From positions 248,001 through 312,000 of the forward strand of contig NZ_MDEQ02000004.1 of assembly GCF_001883705.2 (NCBI RefSeq): a DNA stretch of 64,000 bases, given 5' to 3'. The position numbers and the translations under genes were made by a program. The stretch is from Burkholderia catarinensis. Its GTDB lineage: Bacteria > Pseudomonadota > Gammaproteobacteria > Burkholderiales > Burkholderiaceae. Every line of letters begins with the position of its first letter. Position 1 is the first letter of the stretch. The notes beneath the pieces were generated by a model. The model was not told the origin of the DNA. It saw only the letters and a list, made by a program, of their open reading frames with translations, and did not search any database. Shown here piece after piece: positions 63,909-64,000 of this stretch.

Positions 63909-64000
63909 GGCGGTTCGAGTGAAGCGTGAATCGGGAGGAATGCCGCGCCGGCTCATCGGGATCGGAAGGCCGGCGGACGAGAAGGCCCGCCGTGCGGCGG

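Overview
The window is about 67% G+C, densely coded on both strands, and looks like core chromosome of a Burkholderia, most likely a Burkholderia cepacia complex species on chromosome 1. Support for this comes from the protein sequences themselves (RisA/RisS two-component pair, AhpC/AhpD pair, tig-clpP-clpX-lon-ppiD block, Burkholderia-type porin) and from codon use. This taxonomic call is recognition, not a computed match. I see no prophage, no intact insertion sequence, no CRISPR array and no rRNA.

Layout. 0.1-2.9 kb: HxlR regulator, an MFS exporter and a divergent LysR regulator with a dyad between them. 3.0-5.1 kb: DUF1992 protein, tRNA adenosine deaminase TadA and an LD-carboxypeptidase. 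5.2-18.5 kb: a purine-catabolism region. A GntR/FCD regulator heads a co-oriented run of NCS1 permease, Asp/Glu-type racemase, allantoinase PuuE, OHCU decarboxylase UraD, allantoicase and ureidoglycolate lyase. PuuD (membrane urate oxidase with a cytochrome c domain) and UraH lie on the opposite strand, followed by an 8-oxoguanine/guanine deaminase. Together these cover urate (or 8-oxoguanine) to glyoxylate and urea. A LysR/RidA divergent pair and an ACT protein are inserted in the middle. Two TTGTNNACAA palindromes precede the GntR gene and are the likely operators.

18.5-29.7 kb: dodecin, a beta-hydroxyacid dehydrogenase, an unrecognised protein, MscL, a PspA plus TPR/glycine-rich membrane protein pair, a class A penicillin-binding protein, a DUF3574-like lipoprotein, a striking 280-bp inverted-repeat element with nested hairpins (27036-27315, flanked by CTAG), a Ser/Thr dehydratase and ArgE. 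29.7-35.9 kb: Mfd, divergent IspD-IspF (MEP isoprenoid pathway), AhpD and AhpC. 36-38.4 kb: RisS/RisA with RstA-like boxes upstream. 38.4-42.5 kb: a small exported protein, a DUF1800/DUF1501 pair and a squalene-synthase-like protein whose metal-binding acidic motifs are degraded. 42.7 kb: tRNA-Leu(TAG).

43-51.5 kb: small proteins, a porin-MFS-deacetylase operon with a divergent LuxR-type regulator, a ketopantoate-reductase-like protein, MarR and glycerate kinase. 51.9-60.8 kb: the protein quality-control block trigger factor, ClpP, ClpX, Lon, then tRNA-Val(TAC), tRNA-Asp(GTC) with a duplicated 3' tRNA/terminator remnant, and PpiD. 60.8-63.9 kb: TesA-type esterase and an ABC ATPase whose start codons overlap on opposite strands, then Pgi.

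Start codons were chosen from family length, overlaps and Shine-Dalgarno-like sequences; family assignments come from recognised motifs and were not checked by any search.
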